Counted from the first letter of the stretch, positions 11,434-23,470 are shown. The stretch is DNA of 64,000 bases from Uloborus plumipes (GCA_038373865.1 JAXGGA010002218.1:62001-126000), one strand, 5' to 3'. The notes: generated by a model not told the origin, from the letters alone. Made by a program: numbers and translations.

Positions 11434-12030
11434 CTAAGTTCTCTCGCTTGTGATGGTCTAAAAAGTAGTGAACAAGCATAAATATGTTTAAAGTGAGCTA
11501 GCATGAGCTTATAGATTTGTCAGGTTCACCCCCTTCCCCCTTCCTCCCCCGCACAACTACTCTTTTTTAATTCAAAACTGTTCAAAATATTTTTTTTAAA
11601 AAACTCTTTGATACAAAATGAATAGTAAACTTATTTAAAGTTGGTAAATGAGTTTCCTTATAACTAGAAGAAATATCCCCCTCCTCCACCCAAATATACC
11701 ATTAACGCTGTACTATTATGACGTCTAACCTGGGGATTGAATTGACTATTATTTTTTCTCTAGGTAAGTGAGCAAGAATTAACTTGTAGATTGGTCAGCT
11801 CCCCCTCCCTTCCTTCCTGACCCAACCATTTTTCCCCCAAACTATTTAAAATGCTAAAAAAAAGCTTCTTTGATACAAAATGAACAGTAAACTTGTTTAA
11901 AGTTGGTAATTGGGCTTCCTTATAACAAGGCAAAGTACAACCCTTCCCCCACCCAAATATACCATTAACGCTATACTAATATGACGTCTCACCTGGGGAT
12001 TGATTTGAGGATTATTTTCCCCCTAGGTAT
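11434..12030. repeat. Tandem duplication in left palindrome arm
   Basis: Two diverged copies of about 300 bp share, in order, a C-rich tract (CCCCCTTCC-like), TTTGATACAAAATGAA, AGTAAACTT, TTAAAGTTGGTAA, CACCCAAATATACCATTAACG, TATGACGTCT and ACCTGGGGATTGA. The right arm has only one counterpart, so the duplication postdates or was lost after the inverted duplication. Confidence 0.75.
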
Positions 12031-12514
12031 ATATTGTTTTTCAGACGAAGTGTTTCGTTTTCAATCCGAACTTCACAAAGTGTACTTCCATTCAAAATCT
12101 GAATTTAAACTTATGGTTCATTTCATACCCTCCCCCAGCACCAATCTTCAATTTTGAAGGGAGGGGATAAATGGGTCGCCCCAAGATCATAGCAAACAGC
12201 AAAATAGCACTGCTTCCCCTTGTTCTCATAATGTTTTCCTATTATTTTTACACAAAACTGAAAAGAAATCAAAGTGTCACGTTATATGTCAGTCCCCATC
12301 ACTGCCTTTCCTTTCTCTTATTGGACAAAGCTCATAAGCGAACAGGAAAGAGTAACAAACATAACAAACTGAAACACTACCAGACATAGAGACTAAGGCT
12401 TTGAAATGGGGCTAGGCGGGATGATAAAAAAAAATAAAAGTTTGGAGTGGAAAGGTAGGGTAAGGGGGGGAAGTTAAACAATATGTGAGGTTATGCTCAC
12501 AAAAGCAGTGTTTG

Positions 12515-12518
<4 letters not shown>

Positions 12519-12601
<83 letters not shown>

Positions 12602-12606
12602 TATAT
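12519..12606. repeat. (TA)n microsatellite
   Basis: About 88 bp of almost uninterrupted alternating TA at the centre of the large palindrome, able to extrude as a cruciform. The Ile-Tyr repeat frame that crosses it is an artefact. Confidence 0.95.
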
Positions 12607-13643
12607 CTTGCTGCATTACTTTCCTTTACAACAAAATGAAAAAGAACACAAACGATTAAAAAAATTAAATAACAGCTGCACACTAGATAATGTGGAAAGA
12701 TAGTTATGGGGACACAGACATATGATCCGATATTTTGATTTATTTTCAGTTTTGTGCGAAAAGAATAGAAAAAACGATGAGAACAAGGCGAAACAGTGCT
12801 ATTTTGCTGTTTGCTATAATATCGGGGCGACCCATTTATTTCCTCCCTTCAAAATTGAAGATTGGTGCTGGAGTAGAAGATGAAATGAATCATAAAGTTA
12901 AATTTCAGATATTGAATGGAAGTACACTTTGAAGTTCGGATCGAAAAGAAACACTTCGTCTGAAAAACAATATATATACCTAGGGTGAAAATAATCCTCA
13001 ACTCAATCCCCAGGTTAGACGTCATATTAGTATAGTGTGAATGGTATATTTGGGTGGGGAGGGGGATACTTCGTCTAGTTATAAGGGAACCCATTTACCA
13101 ACTTTAAATAAGTTTACTATTCATTTTGTATCAAAGAGTTTTTTTTTAAACATTTTGAACAGTTTTGAATTAAAAAAGAGTGGTTGTGCGGGGGAGGAAG
13201 GGGGGAGGGGGTGAACCTGACAAATCTATAAGCTCAGGCTAGCTCACTTTTAACATATTTATGTTTGTTCACTGCTTTTTAGACCATCACAAGCAAGAGA
13301 ACTTATGCAGAACGATTGAGAATCGCTGTCTTAAGCGATACGTTCATTTAATATTGTGTCCAAGTCCAGGTGCCTTAAATGTGTAAAAACTACTATATAC
13401 TTCTTTTAAAACTTTTTGTCTAAACTTTTTCCAAACTTTTTTCCTAAAACTGAAAGTGCCAAAAGATACTTTTAGAGTCTAACTAAGGCTGGCCACTCAG
13501 GTCAACTACTCTAAACTCTTTGTCAGGGGCTGACCCTATCTGTCTCAGCCTGCATATAGATTTTTTGTATCTGAGAAATATGCTATTAATTTGGATATCC
13601 GATCAATGCTAGATAATAAACTTGATATATGATTGTAAATGAC

Positions 13644-14004
13644 TGCACTGCAGAAATCGACTGTTATTTTTACAGTATAATACTGACAGCCGAGCTTCCA
13701 ATTTAAAACTGTAAAATGCATAGTAATAAACCATTAAGTTAGCAATTTTGTTTCTTACTGTAAAGTTTATTGCCGTAAAATGTAGCTATATTATACTGTA
13801 AAAACAACAGTATAATACTGACCAGATGTTCCAGTTTAAAACTGCAAAATGCACGGTAATAAACTGTAAAATTAGCAATTTTAGTTTAGTACTGTAAAAT
13901 GATCAATTTGACAGTTTATTACTGTAAAATTAGCAGTTCTTACAGTTTATAACTATAAAATTAGCTGTATTATACTGTAAAAACAGCATTCATTTTTTAC
14001 AGTT
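13644..14004 (+). mobile_element. MITE of the ACTGTAAA family, copy P2
   Basis: Same orientation and layout as the copy at 1070: left end CACTGCAGAAATCGACTG, the GTATAATACTGACAGCC landmark, then repeated AACTGTAAAATTAGCAATTT-type blocks and a right end CATTCATTTTTTACAGT. A duplicated inner GTATAATACTGACCAG block marks an internal repeat. Non-coding. Confidence 0.75.
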
Positions 14005-14231
14005 TGGCAAAGCATGGCTTTTTAAAAAACTGAAGAAGGCTTCGCGTTTTTAACACTTTCTTGTAGCCCATTTTGAAAGAATCTCTTTAGTAAAAATGAA
14101 ATCGGTAAAACCTTTTAAAAAGTAATTATGTAACACTTTATGCTACACAAAATAATTTTCTTGTTTCTAAGAATAAAATTATACATGCATATAAATTAAT
14201 TGCACATTTAAGATAATAATATAAACGCGTA

Positions 14232-14535
14232 CACTAAAAAATAGATGCTGTTTTTACAGTATAATACAGCTAATTTTGTAGTAATAAACTGTAAAATTGG
14301 TAATTTAATAGTTTATCGCTGCAAACTTACATTTTTAAATTGGAACCGCTGCTGCCAGTATGATACTATTGTTTTTGCAGTGTAATGCAGCTAAATTTTA
14401 CGGCAATAAACTGTTAAATTACTAACTTTACTGTAAGGAACTGTAAAATTGTTGTTTTACAGTTTATAACTGTGCATTTTACAGTTTTAAATTGCAACCT
14501 CGGCAGCTGCAAAAACAACAGTTCATTTTTTGCAA
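14232..14535 (-). mobile_element. MITE of the ACTGTAAA family, copy P3
   Basis: Inverted relative to the copies at 1.07 and 13.64 kb. It starts CACTAAAAAATAGATGCTG and ends with AACAGTTCATTTTTTGCAA. TA dinucleotides lie directly outside both ends (14230-14231 and within CATACA on the right), consistent with a TA target site. Contains ACAGTATAATACAGCTAA and repeated TAATAAACTGTAAAAT units. Confidence 0.7.
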
Positions 14536-15055
14536 CATACAAATCATACGCGGTTCGGATTCTCAGACACACATCCCGTACGATTGTTTAATACAAATCA
14601 AGAAAACCCAGTTCTAGCTAGTCATAATGTTTCTTATGCTTCTTATTTATTTATTCATTTATTTTATTCTTCATCTTAATCCCTTTTCGTAAAAGCCTTT
14701 GTTTCCGTTAATGCATTTGCGTTGTTACAGTTCTTGCGTCACCCTTTCGTCTAATCTGTATTTGCCTTGTTATTTCTTCATATTCGTTTTCTCTTATGAT
14801 ATATAACTCCATTTTGTTAGTTCCCATACTAATGGACAATAGTTCGTGTTAGCTACTTGTTTTTCCGAGTCCAGAATGTTCGAGTCTTGTTCATGTTCTG
14901 TGTATTTCATAATTTTTCTCTCTTCATTTTGTTCCTTAATTGATCATTATTAGGCTTTAAAGCACACAATTCCATGCTATTTTCCTTTTTCTTTTCTTCT
15001 TTTTCCTACTTCTTTTTATTGTTATTATTATTTCTTCATTCTCTTTCAAAGCGTA
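14536..15055. other. Non-coding stretch between MITE copies
   Basis: T- and C-rich sequence without a recognisable gene. It separates two inverted copies of the ACTGTAAA family. Confidence 0.5.
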
Positions 15056-15416
15056 CACTGTAAAAATCGATGTTGTTTTTACAATTTTATCGTAATAAAC
15101 TGTAAAAATTGCTAGTTTTACAATAATAAACTGTAAAACTGCTCATTTTTCAGTAATAAACTGTAAGATTGCTAGTTTTACAGTTTATTACCATGCATTT
15201 TACTGTTTTAAACTGGAACCTCTGCTGCCAGCATTTTACTGTTGCTTTTACAGTACAATACAGCTAATTTTATAGTAATAAACTGTAAAAAACTAATTTT
15301 ACCGTACTAAACTGTTAAAATGCTAATTTTACAGTTCATTACTGTGCATTTTACAGTTTGAAATTGGAACCTCGTCTGCCAGTATTACACTGAAAACAAT
15401 AGTTCATGTTCTGCAG
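15056..15416 (-). mobile_element. MITE of the ACTGTAAA family, copy P4
   Basis: Begins CACTGTAAAAATCGATGTTG directly after a TA, has at least five AATAAACTGTAAAA units, and contains AACTGGAACCTCTGCTGCC landmarks that in the other orientation read GGCAGCAGAGGTTCCAGTT in copy P1. Ends near AGTTCATGTTCTGCAGAG followed by TA. Non-coding. Confidence 0.75.
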
Positions 15417-15828
15417 AGTACATCTTTTCTATTTTTGCTTTTTTTAAGACCATGAATAATTAGTTCTTTCTACAGCATTTAATGCTCTCATGAAAACCGG
15501 TTGAAGTGGCATTCGAATTCCTACTTCAGTTTTTAAGCACAAAGGTTACATTCAATTTTTTTTCCCAATGTGATGCGATTTTTTTTTTTACAGTTGTGCA
15601 CATAATTTATTTTGCATTAAATGAGTAAACACTCATCATGTTCTTGTTTACAATCGCGGTTTTGGATTTTTTTTCTTTCTTTCTTTCTTTCTTTTTTTTT
15701 TTTTTTTTGTTATTGTCTCCCGACAAGCGCGATGTAACGAGGGATTCCTGTGTGTATTAATGTTTTCCCCTCTTTTTCCTTTTTAGCACCCTTTTATTAG
15801 TTTCACGTGTGGGTTTGTATGTATACAT
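15417..15828. other. Non-coding stretch with (TTTC)n tract
   Basis: Contains a pyrimidine microsatellite, (TTTC)n grading into poly-T, at about 15670-15708. Nothing else is recognised. Confidence 0.6.
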
Positions 15829-16115
15829 GTAACTCTGAATAAAAGATAAAATTCACGGTCTTCACAAATATAAAAGTAATATATTTAATACTATTATTAA
15901 TACTAAAGACTAAACTATATTGCATGTTGATGTATTTCAAGTGTTTCAGTCATTCGTATGTAACTCTGAATTAAAGATACAATTCACGTTCTTTGAAAAT
16001 AAATAAGTAATGTATTTAATACTATTATTAATACTAAAGTCTAAACTGTATTACATGTTGGTGTATTATAAGTGCATGTAAACTTCGCGGATATTCAATA
16101 GTTTTGAAAATCTTT
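15829..16115 (+). repeat. 131-bp tandem dimer, repeat family T2
   Basis: Two head-to-tail units begin GTAACTCTGAAT at 15829 and 15960 (period 131) and share ATACTATTATTAATACTAAAG and TGTTGATGTATT-type blocks. The same dimer occurs on the opposite strand at about 50060-51590, where a Tc1 element has landed in it. The sequence after the second unit (AAGTGCATGTAAACTTCGCG onwards) is also shared, so the repeat unit extends to about 16115. Confidence 0.8.
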
Positions 16116-17004
16116 TTTAGTTTGATTAACTATAAAAACGTATTTTTTAGTTTTTTTAAAACTATTTTTAGGATTATTATTATTAATCTACTATTTCATC
16201 CCATTCACCATATCCCAATTTAAAAAAAAATCAATAATACAGGGAAGTTTTTCTAAAGCATCTGTTCTGCAAATGAAAACTAATTGAACCGGTGCTGAGG
16301 TTTCATTATTTGTGAACAATGGATGTTTGACTTGTTTGGCAATCAAAACTAGCATTTTTAAAGTAATTTTAGAATTTGTGTTCTTGTAAAACTATAGAAC
16401 TTTTGACTGCATTTCTACACTGCTTTTCAAAGCGCGCCTACTTAAGATATTATTCAGTTTGGATACCATTCGCACAAATCAGAATTCTCTGACTCAGCTA
16501 AATGGAAACGAATAAATACATAATATACCGAAAATATCGTTCAAATTTCAATTTCCATTCTGAATTTCAAACTTAAGTACATCTGAATTCATATGAATCT
16601 TGTGCTGCACTAAAATATAGATTCTTTTTCTCAAGAGTCGGTTTTTCACCGAGGAATAGAAATTCTAACTTTTTGTTTTCTTTTTGTAAGAAACACGCAG
16701 CAGGAAAAAGTTATTTGTCTAAAAGCGGCAGCCGATGCAAAGAACAATCGCAATTTCGGACAGCAAAAAAAAAAAAAATTCTGTTTCTACATATGCTCGA
16801 GGTTGTTTAATAAAAAATTACCTTCGACGTATGCAGAATATTTATGAAATGTGTGTGCTGAAATTGGAAGGCATCCCTTTAGAATTCTAATTTTAGTTCT
16901 ATGCTAGGAACTCGCAGAGAGTGAAACTGACGGAGATTTAGAATATTTATTTCATCTAACGTTTTGCAACGAACTTGACCTTGTCAAAACCGGCATGATT
17001 GGTT
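16116..17004. other. Non-coding stretch without recognised features
   Basis: AT-rich, with a 12-13 base A-run at about 16767-16779. No open frame above 60 residues and no terminal repeats seen. Confidence 0.5.
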
Positions 17005-17008
17005 TATA

Positions 17009-17394
17009 GGGTATACCAACCAGTGAATGAACACTTTCATGTTCGCAAAATTTCATGTTCTAAAACTCGTAGCATCGTTAAAAATTGCGGTATTTGCCTC
17101 ATGACAGTATACAACACTTTAGATGATGTGTGTAGTTACTTGTAAAAAATTGCGAGAGGTTTTTATGGATCTGCAACTGGGGTTTTCGAGAGGTTGAAGA
17201 GGAGAAAAATGAATGAACGCCCTAGACACAAGACGAATGCCGCATTTTCTAGCCGTTTTCTTTTTACAAATGTGTAGAAAAAAGTTACTTCTATCGATTT
17301 AACTAAGAAAAATGCTTTGAAACCCTCCTTTTTTTTAATAAAAAGTACAAGGTGTTCATTCACTGGAAGTGTTCATTCACTGATCGGTCTACCC
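17009..17394. mobile_element. MITE with GGGTA...TACCC ends, copy 1
   Basis: Terminal inverted repeats of about 26 bp: GGGTATACCAACCAGTGAAT at the left, and the right end reads as GGGTAGACCGATCAGTGAAT on the minus strand. Both sides are flanked by TATA (17005-17008 and 17395-17398), suggesting a TA or TATA duplication. A partial GTTCATTCACTG is repeated just inside the right end. The 66-residue minus-strand frame inside shows no transposase motif. The superfamily is unresolved. Confidence 0.75.
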
Positions 17395-17398
17395 TATA

Positions 17399-18255
17399 GA
17401 GCGGTAAATGTATTTTTAAAAAGAGAAAGAAAGAAATATACTTTTAGACTAGCGAGATATTTACCGTGAAAATAGAAGTACTATATCATTCTAATCAACA
17501 ATCACTTGAATAATAATTGATGTAAGTTATACACAATTAAATTTGTACGTTCGTTTCATATATTATAGTTATGAGCGTAATAAATGTAGTGAACAAAGAT
17601 TTAAATTCCAATGATGAAGATAATTCATATCATAATCATGGTTATAAGAGTATTTCCTCTTTTCTTTTTCTTTCTTCCTTTTTTTCTTCTTTTTATTTAT
17701 TTATTATTATTTTCATTTATTCATTTATTTATTTGCTACCTAAGCTTAAAAGGTTTAAACAACTATGAATATCGAATTGAAAGTAATAATAAATGTTAGT
17801 AAAACACATGTGAAAACTTAGTTAAACAAATGAAAATATTTCCCCTCCAAAACAAGAATGACACGGTAGAAAAAAATAAAAACATTCTTCTGCAAAAAAG
17901 CCAGAAAATAAAAAAAAAATATATTGGCATGCAAATTTTTGAAAATTCCCAAGCAGTGGATATTCTCAGCTCAAATTCCCAGAAAAAACTTCATTTTCAA
18001 CTCCGGGGGAGAAAAAAAAATCAGATTTTTTTCGGATCTTTACTTCTAAACTATTTGGATTCAATAAAGCGGCTAATTCAATAAAGCTGAATGTTGTTCT
18101 GTTATTCTTTTTTTTTTCAATTTGATTCCTTAAAGTGACTGATTCAATCAACTGACGTCCATCGTATAGTAGACAATATCCGAACAGAAACAAAACCATA
18201 TCCAATTTATAAAATACGAAACATTCATAATACTTTGAATTAAAATGCAGTGTTT
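17399..18255. other. Non-coding stretch without recognised features
   Basis: AT-rich and T-rich tracts (for example TTTATTTATT-like at 17690-17735). Overlapping frames of 62-102 residues are low-complexity. No family is recognised. Confidence 0.45.
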
Positions 18256-18895
18256 GTACATTCAGCTTATTCACGCTCGTGGATTATTCCAATTGGTATT
18301 TGCCGACGGATGATCGTATTCAATGTTCCCAATTGGAATGGAAGCACACAAGCAGAGAAGGCGAAACAAACAGATCCTTCAAGTGATTGGTGCGATTGCG
18401 ATATCGACCAAGGTTAGCTGGAGACAGAAGCAATAACATGCTTCCGTTTTCGTTTTCATTCGCAAAAATGATCTTGTTTGAATCAAGAACTCTACTTTTT
18501 AAACATAAATATAACACTCAAACACAGTGGAGCCTCGAAAATCTGACTGTCAAAAATCCGAAATGTCAAAAATCCGCACGGACTATTCAAAGCTCTCTCA
18601 GCCGAAAATCAGCACTAAATAATGCGACACTTTTTAAATACTTTTCGAACACGGACGCCTGTCCCCTTTTTGAGCGAACATCTTGAAACACTGTTTGGAA
18701 CACTCCCGAGAACAGTTTTCGAAACACTTATTTGGTTGATCACACTTTATTAAACGCTCTTGGGAACGTATGTAATAACGTTTTTAGAAAACTGACTACT
18801 GATTTAAATTATCTTTTTCGCTACGAAACTCATACAAAATTAGCTTACATAACCGGTGCGTGGTGTCGTAAAACGATCTAATCAATAGTGACATC
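18256..18895 (+). repeat. 640-bp interspersed repeat R1, copy 1
   Basis: Matches 25378-26013 in the same orientation over the whole length. Shared landmarks, in order: ATTCAGCTTATTCACGCT, GACGGATGATC, CAATGTTCCCAATTGGAATG, GCGATATCGACCAAGGTTAG, TAACATGCTTCCGTTTTCG, CTGTCAAAAATCCGAAA, CTCTCAGCCGAAAATCAG, GAAACACTTATTTGGTTGAT and TGGTGTCGTAA. Divergence is modest with small indels. The inner CAGTGGAGCCTCGAAAATC resembles a pogo/Tigger terminus, but no matching second end was found. Open frames on both strands are non-homologous to known proteins. Confidence 0.75.
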
Positions 18896-19495
18896 ATTAA
18901 GTTAATTGAAAAGAAAAATTTTCGAACTTCAGGTATATATTAAAATTTAGTCAACAAAAATTAACCATTTCACATAGCACGTCATAATTTTTGGAAGTAT
19001 TGTAATATTTCAGAGGAAATCCCTTAAAACTAAAATGGTGAAAAACCTTGATTTTCTCCTATGCTGTTTCCTGCTGATGCCCAATTTCTTCCATAAAGAG
19101 TGAAATACATAAAGTTTGGACTAAATGATGTAAGAAATTATATTGAAACAATGTATCAAGTATGAAGATGTCATTCAAAATTTCTATTGAACTACAAAAG
19201 ATTTTGGGAACCATGTAGAGCTTAAATCATCTTGTTTTTGCATTTTCTTCATTAAAAAAAGATTTTAGTCACTTTTCTAATTACTGAATGTTATAATTTT
19301 CTAATGAACTATAACTGAAGTTTTAAAATGTCAAAGAAAATAAAAAGCGTTATTTAGTACCGTAAGTAGTAAAAACTTTCTTTGCACGTATTATTAAACG
19401 CATCAGGAAAAAAATAAAACCGATCAAAACATATAATTCCAATCATGTATATGCAATATTTTTGCAATTTGTGCTTGAATAATGTTGATTTGTAT
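18896..19495. other. Non-coding stretch without recognised features
   Basis: AT-rich, no open frame of note, no repeat structure recognised. Confidence 0.5.
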
Positions 19496-19902
19496 AAAGC
19501 AATGAGTAACCACCCCTAAGCAAGGGCTAAGGCAGGAACATTCAATACACCGCCAACTCGGTTATTTCCAACCATGGACTGCAGTTTCGTGCTTATTATG
19601 CACTCATTAATATGGAATAGGAAAGTAACCGAGTTGGAGGCAAAAATTCTCTTATAGAGCAAAGAGAGATTTTCGAGAGACACCTGAGCTCTGCCTTAAA
19701 ATTTACGAGCTGTACCGTACCAAGTGCGGTGGTTCGCTGATATTCTAATTTCACATTAGCTACCAGTTATTTTGGCTTTCTTTGCTCTATTACAGGATTT
19801 TTGCCTCCAACTCGGTTACTTTACTATTCCATGCTGATGAGTGCATAATAAGCACGAAACTGCAGTCCATGGATGGAAATAACCGAGTTGGCGGTGTATT
19901 GC
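19496..19902. mobile_element. Foldback element F1 (ACTCGGTTA family)
   Basis: Arms of about 105 bp are near-identical inverted copies: 19545-19650 with 19798-19902. They contain CACCGCCAACTCGGTTATTT, CCATGGACTGCAGTTTCGTG and CTTATTATGCACTCAT. Inside lies AGCTGTACCGTACCAAGTGC and TTCACATTAGCTACCAGTTA. An outer segment on the left (AAGCAATGAGTAACCACCCC) also terminates the relatives at 24.3 and 55.5 kb, so it belongs to the element. No coding frame. Confidence 0.75.
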
Positions 19903-20806
19903 ATGTTGATTTGGTTGGTTTTCTCATTTATTGCTTCTAAATGAAGTAAATAGTTTGTTTTTTAACTTATGTATGCAGAAAATTAACATTCTTAGGATAG
20001 TTTTTTATGAAAATCTATTCGCGAGTAAACTTTTAAAGTGGTGAGAGATTTGGGAACAGCGGAATAAATGATGTTGATCAAGAAGAAAGCCATATGCGTT
20101 AAAACTTCCAGAGTATAAGAAATGTTAAAATAAATGATCACTTCTTGATAACTCAGTGGAATAACTAAACTAACTGCGTTAAAAAAATTCAAAAACATCT
20201 TCCTAACTACCATTTATCCTGAATAATTGGCAAACTGCATTTTGATGAACAATAATTAGTTTAGCCATTAGTTTTACTATTTATCAGTAGTATTTTTATT
20301 TTAAAGATTTTTTTATGGCTTGCATTGGTCTCGGAGAGTTTAAACATATGTTAGCAATACTCAATCTTTCTTTTTTTTTTTTTTTAATGTCGAAATTCAA
20401 TTAACATACAGTCCTTTTTGCAACCAAAACAATTTAGAATTAGAATTGAATTGTTTAAACTTCGTGGGATAAGCAAAAATCCAAAACAGTAATGTAAAAA
20501 CTGCACAAATAGCAGTAAAATTTCAGACTCGCATTTCGGAGTGAGAACGACTCCATTTTTCAATGCAAAAAAAAATGTGATCTTATAGAATAAAACAAAT
20601 CAGACAAAAACAACAGGAATGTACAATAAACAGTTTTAAAATGACACTACTATTTAAACTTTATTTGCTCCGCTTTGTCGTGTTTTGCTGAGTTTTTTTT
20701 CACCTATAATCTTTAAAAAACGGGTTCATTCTAACTCTTTTTATGAAATTTTTGTCTTGTTTTTTTTTATTGTTATTATTTTTTTTATATATAGATATTG
20801 CAGTTG
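19903..20806. other. Non-coding stretch without recognised features
   Basis: A minus-strand frame of 73 residues (19992-20213) and T-runs are present. Neither is informative. Confidence 0.45.
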
Positions 20807-20814
20807 CTTGCATA

Positions 20815-20975
20815 CAGTAGCGGATTTCCCATGTCGCAATTGGGAGGGCTCCCATGACCATAAGGGCCCCGAAACGGATGCAAAAGTGCACCTGATAAAT
20901 GTTCTATATAGTTCTGTTCAAAGAGGCCCCAAAAATACATTGCAGTAGGCCCCCAAATCTGTAATTCTGTCACTG
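20815..20975. mobile_element. hAT-type MITE, 161 bp, with perfect 8-bp duplication
   Basis: The element starts CAGTAGCGGATTTCCCATG and ends CTGTAATTCTGTCACTG. The flanking 8 bp CTTGCATA occurs on both sides (20807-20814 and 20976-20983), the hAT hallmark. The interior contains GGGAGGGCTCCCATGACCAT and AGAGGCCCC blocks. A relative is found at 40836-41011. Frames across it on both strands are by-products of its higher GC. Confidence 0.85.
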
Positions 20976-21225
20976 CTTGCATAAATGGAAAAGAGCTTTG
21001 TTGTAACCGCAAAATATCAATTTATATAGTGTCTTTTCAAGTTTTTTTTAACGCTTTTACCGGACTAACGGCAGAATACAGGGTATCCTGGGAAGCATTG
21101 AGTATATCTATTCTAATCTGTATCTATCTAAGTTCTGTTAGTCTGAGAAATTTTGTTATCATTCACATTTTGTAAAAAAATAATGTTGTTGACAAAAAAT
21201 AACGGCTTTTAATATTAACATTTTA

Positions 21226-21380
21226 TGAAGTTAAAAATACAAGACAACGTGTTAAAAAAGTACAAATAAAATATTTAAAAAGAGTTTGAAAACTCTAGCA
21301 AAGTTTTGCTAGAGTTTTGAAACTCTTTTTTAATATTTTATTTTCACTTTTGAACACGTTGTCTTGTATTTTTAACTTCG
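21226..21380. repeat. Long hairpin, ~73-bp arms
   Basis: 21226-21298 pairs with about 21306-21380 with few mismatches. The apex is CTCTAGCAAAGTTTTGCTAG and outer arm landmarks are GAAGTTAAAAATACAAGAC and its complement. No terminal target duplication was identified. It could be a foldback MITE or an inverted duplication. Confidence 0.8.
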
Positions 21381-23225
21381 TTAATTGTACAAAGTTTTCG
21401 ACTGCTTTTCTTACAAATTTAACATTTTATGTTCGATTTCTGTGAGACTCTTTTTTGGTTGCAAGGGTACGGCCAACACTTTGAAGGTTCGAAACCTACT
21501 TCTCTTTTTCAAGCAGCCTTCAAAATAAAAAATTTTTTTCCAATTTGAAAATAGCTAATGGATAATCAATAGAACATTAGAATAATCAACTGCAAAAAAG
21601 TGAAAACAAAGAAATCATCGATTTCTTAAAAGGTTACACGGTTTTACCATTTGTTGCTAATTTTGAAACGGATACTTTGTTTGAAATTAAAATCAATGTC
21701 TTTAGTTATTAATTTCGTAAGTACATAATTTATATCATACAAGTCATTCAAAAGTAGAGTTTTTTCCGGCTAGCCAAACGTTTGGTGTTGAAAGTAACCA
21801 AAATGCTCAAATGTACTGCAGCGTAAATTTCTTAACATTTTTTTTAAATGAATAATAGTACAGCTTTATATTTGAAACGCTATTACGCATCACTTACCAT
21901 GTTAGTTGATTATTATTAAAAAAATAAAAATGCAGCGAAATAATTAGGGAAAAATATAATTTGAAATGTAATAAATTTCCAGAAATGTATTTCTTCTTTC
22001 AATAGTAAGTTGTAATGACGCAACGAATCGACTGTCTCGTAGGATTGTGCGATTGGTGCCGTCACTCCTACGTCATTTTTGACGTCATAGAAACAAATTT
22101 GCGTATTTCAATCTTTTATGACTTTTGAAAGTTAGTTAAACTCAACTGTTAAATTTTTCCTAAGAATGTTTCTATTGTATCTAGAGATATTGCTAAGGTT
22201 ATAGGAGCGAAAATACTCCCTTATATTTTTTGGATGTACGAACTTCATTTCGACTTAGTGAAATTAATTAAAACAATGAAGATCAAAATAGTTATGAATT
22301 TTTACAAAATAAACTAACTTTTCTAAGGATTAAATGGATGATGGCAGAGAAATAAGACTTGTGTAATATTTTAATTAGTATGTTTGACATGTCTTGCTTT
22401 GTAAAATAATAAATCATGCTGTGAATTTATTTTTAATTTCAATTTTTTCCCTCTATTTTTCACGATGTTATTGAAAAAACTAAAAACTGAAATTTTATAA
22501 AATAAAAAAAAAAGCGCGAAAATACATTGGATAAAATGTTTGAAATGTATCCACTTTTCAATCCATTAAGTACACTTGTACAGACGATAAAAATATCTCT
22601 GGTTGCAATGTTTTTCAGGAGGGAAAAAACACGTTTCTAAGGTTTTGAGCAATGCTATTCAAATATATCTGTTCTATTTTTTACAGTAAATAGTAATTCT
22701 CTTTTTCGAAAAGATTACTTCCCGAAAAAAAAAAAAAACTACTGCCTGATTCTAAATATGGTGGAAATTCTTCTTTCTTTTATTGGGCAAAAAATATAGA
22801 AAACTACTCTTAATGTAAAAATACAATGTAACGTGTATCATTGATTTTTCAATCTGAAGGCTAAAAAACAGAAAAAGGAACGGAAGTAGATACCCTGCGA
22901 AAGACGTATTTTGTTCTATAACCATTCGGAATGACTTTCCTGCTTGTCACGATTTTTTCCATTTATCATTCCTATGTGATGGAAGTTACTACAAACGAAT
23001 TTTAGGCGAATAACAATGTTTAAAAGAGAGAGAGATAGAAAAAAAACCCATTTGTGATTTTTCTTTTTGGAGGTTTAAGAGACGATTTGCTTGGATTTTT
23101 CTCTGGGAATTTATGTAGAAGTAATGTTTCTAACTTAGAAGTTACTGTAAATCATTTTATCAAATGTAGACAATGGTTTATGAATCTATAATATTCACAC
23201 TGCACTTGTGTGTGGAAATTAAAAT
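21381..23225. other. Non-coding stretch without recognised features
   Basis: About 1.8 kb of AT-rich sequence with A-runs at 22503-22513 and 22724-22738. A slightly GC-richer island with ACGTCATTTTTGACGTCATAG lies at about 22070-22090. No open frame above 60 residues and no repeat ends seen. Confidence 0.45.
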
Positions 23226-23470
23226 TTGATTTAATTCATGACTGCTTTTTTTCGTAATTGATGTAAATAAATATTTTATGAAATCCTTTTTGCGTGAAAT
23301 AAGTTTTATCAGCGTTTCTCGCAGCAATTTCGATTTGACTTAATTCATGGGTTTTTTTTCTCATTGATGCAAATAATTTTCTTTTCTTTTTTTTTTTTTT
23401 TTGAAACCCTTCCCGCATAAATTAAGTTTTAGTAGCGTTTCTCGCTGCAATTTCAATTTGACTTAATTCG
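23226..23470. repeat. Tandem duplication, ~120-bp unit
   Basis: Two diverged units share TTTCTCGCAGCAATTT / TTTCTCGCTGCAATTT, CGATTTGACTTAATTC and a T-run followed by ATTGATGCAAATAA. A partial first unit begins at about 23226. The lysine-rich minus-strand frame at 23236-23418 is compositional. Confidence 0.65.

Larger units (their letters stand above)
11434..13304. repeat. 1.9-kb imperfect palindrome with (TA)n near apex
   Basis: The outer left sequence (TAAGTTCTCTCGCTTGTGAT) reappears inverted at the right edge. From there inwards, landmarks pair in reverse order: the GCTAGC/GCATGAGCTTATAG block, the C-rich tract against a G-rich tract, TGATACAAAATGAA, ACCTGGGGATTG, CAGACGAAGTGT and GGGTCGCCCC. 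The left arm is longer because it holds a tandem duplication of about 300 bp (11434-11760 and 11761-12030). A pure (TA)n tract (12519-12606) lies between the arms. Several frames of about 70-80 residues here are by-products. Confidence 0.8.

Noticed and set aside
12485..12703. Ile-Tyr repeat protein
   Set aside because: Translation of the (TA)n microsatellite.
17966..18274. 102-residue minus-strand frame
   Set aside because: AT-driven, overlaps a plus-strand frame of similar length, no motif.
18537..18600. pogo/Tigger element
   Set aside because: Only one end-like sequence (CAGTGGAGCC) is seen, and it lies inside repeat R1 with no matching second terminus.
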